From Antedon mediterranea (taxonomy: Eukaryota > Echinodermata > Crinoidea > Comatulida > Antedonidae), in NCBI RefSeq assembly GCF_964355755.1, contig NC_092677.1:3353001-3417000 (forward strand): a stretch of DNA of 64,000 nt, in the 5' to 3' direction. The notes below the pieces were generated by a model that was not told the origin of the DNA, did no database searches, and saw nothing but the letters and a program-made list of their open reading frames with translations. The translations under genes were made by a program, and so were the position numbers. Positions 63,191 through 64,000 of this stretch are shown here, one piece after another. Numbering within the stretch: the first letter of the stretch is position 1; every line of letters begins with the position of its first letter.

Positions 63191-64000
63191 GAATCAAAAC
63201 TGTGTCAATGAGTGAGAAAGCATGTCCCAATATCCCAGCATGCAAAATGAATTAACATTACATCATAACCAGTTCCTACTGTAGGTCATAGGTCGTCAAA
63301 AGCTCCCTATATTAATAATATCAATTGAATACAAAACTATTTTTAAGATTGTTTTCATTAACACATACAGTAGGACCTGGTCCACAAAATAAAAGCTCCA
63401 TCTATATATTTTATGTTATTTTGTCTGAGCATAGCATGCATATGAATATATAATTCATTTTTATAGAGCATTACTTTATAATTTAAAATTAATAATTATA
63501 TTATAGATACTTAGCGTAATGTCACAATGCTAGGTCTGCTGCAATGCTAATCAAATCGGTGGCGCTGTTTACAATCAATTTAACTTAACAAATCTCTGTA
63601 ACGTTTCTTTGTCACACTGTGACTTGGTTTTCTTACATTACGTAAAATAAAGGCAGAAAAATGTTAAATGTGTATAAAACTTTTCAAACCCTACACATGT
63701 GCTAAATTAGATTTCAATACAATATTTGAAGATACAATAAAAAAAGTTTTAACAAAGTTACCATGTTAACAATTGTCTATAGGACACTAATGAACCTATG
63801 GGATTCTGCAATTCATGGTTTTAATACTTCAAAATAACTTTGTGTCAAGTTAATTGGTTAGATTTCTTGAGGTATAAATGCCACCGTAATGATCTGGAGG
63901 TTGTAGATTCGAATCTCATTTGAGAATTACTTGCAAATTTTAGCAAAGTAATTTGTCATAATTGCATCTGGGAGATATAAAAATAAGTGTTATACCTCCC

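Larger units (their letters stand above)
62110..64000 (+). other. LPCAT-like intron 3 to window end
   Basis: No further exon was recognised. Elements at 62438-62939 and 63051-63190 are listed separately. The remainder is AT-rich and low in complexity. Confidence 0.5.

Noticed and set aside
63875-63930. Possible tRNA gene or SINE head (GGTTGTAGATTCGAATCTC)
   Set aside because: Only a B-box-like word is present; no A box or cloverleaf could be drawn. The same holds for GGTTCAAGTC words near 38530 and 48460.

Overview
The window reads as nuclear DNA of an invertebrate deuterostome, most likely an echinoderm. It is AT-rich, has short GT-AG split exons, carries dozens of small DNA-transposon relics, and its genes match vertebrate genes closely in exon content. 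The species is inferred from general character only. No rRNA gene, convincing tRNA gene, CRISPR array, virus or bacterial operon was seen.

Five protein genes can be supported. (1) 2568-13307, minus: 5' part of a cadherin-repeat protein, two exons, running off the left edge. (2) 18759-19547, plus: an intronless C/EBP transcription factor. (3) 45315-53388, minus: SPIDR, a homologous-recombination scaffold, complete as 16 exons that join in frame to 823 codons. (4) 54206-59137, minus: DUS2, tRNA dihydrouridine synthase, complete as 12 exons and 480 codons. (5) 60714-62109, plus: first three exons of an LPCAT-family acyltransferase, running off the right edge. Cadherin and C/EBP are divergent, C/EBP and SPIDR convergent, DUS2 and SPIDR in tandem, and DUS2 and LPCAT divergent. 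C/EBP next to SPIDR, tail to tail, is also the human CEBPD-SPIDR arrangement as I recall it, so this may be an ancient linkage.

The 25 kb between C/EBP and SPIDR is a repeat landscape. Its centre is a 6.7 kb element (28837-35508) made of roughly 110 tandem copies of a 51-bp unit. It has pogo-like ends and is interrupted by a 1043-bp piggyBac-type insertion that leaves a perfect TTAA footprint. Smaller 18-bp tandem tracts (23097-23311, 27703-27915) look like the same process in related elements. A palindromic element family with the terminus AAAGCTCTGTCTACACTATC is present at 23 places, many inside introns of SPIDR and DUS2. Other elements are a 2.1 kb TA-flanked element full of CAACG/CGTTG, a Harbinger-like relic with a broken Myb/SANT-like gene, a four-copy GGTTCCCACTAG family, four LINE 3' ends, and a 796-bp element carrying 19 copies of TTGCGCAA between DUS2 and LPCAT.

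The genes do not form one pathway. The most interesting themes are transposon ends lying exactly at splice sites, C/EBP-type binding palindromes both in the C/EBP promoter and massed in a transposon, an upstream ORF overlapping the C/EBP start, and birth of minisatellites inside transposons.
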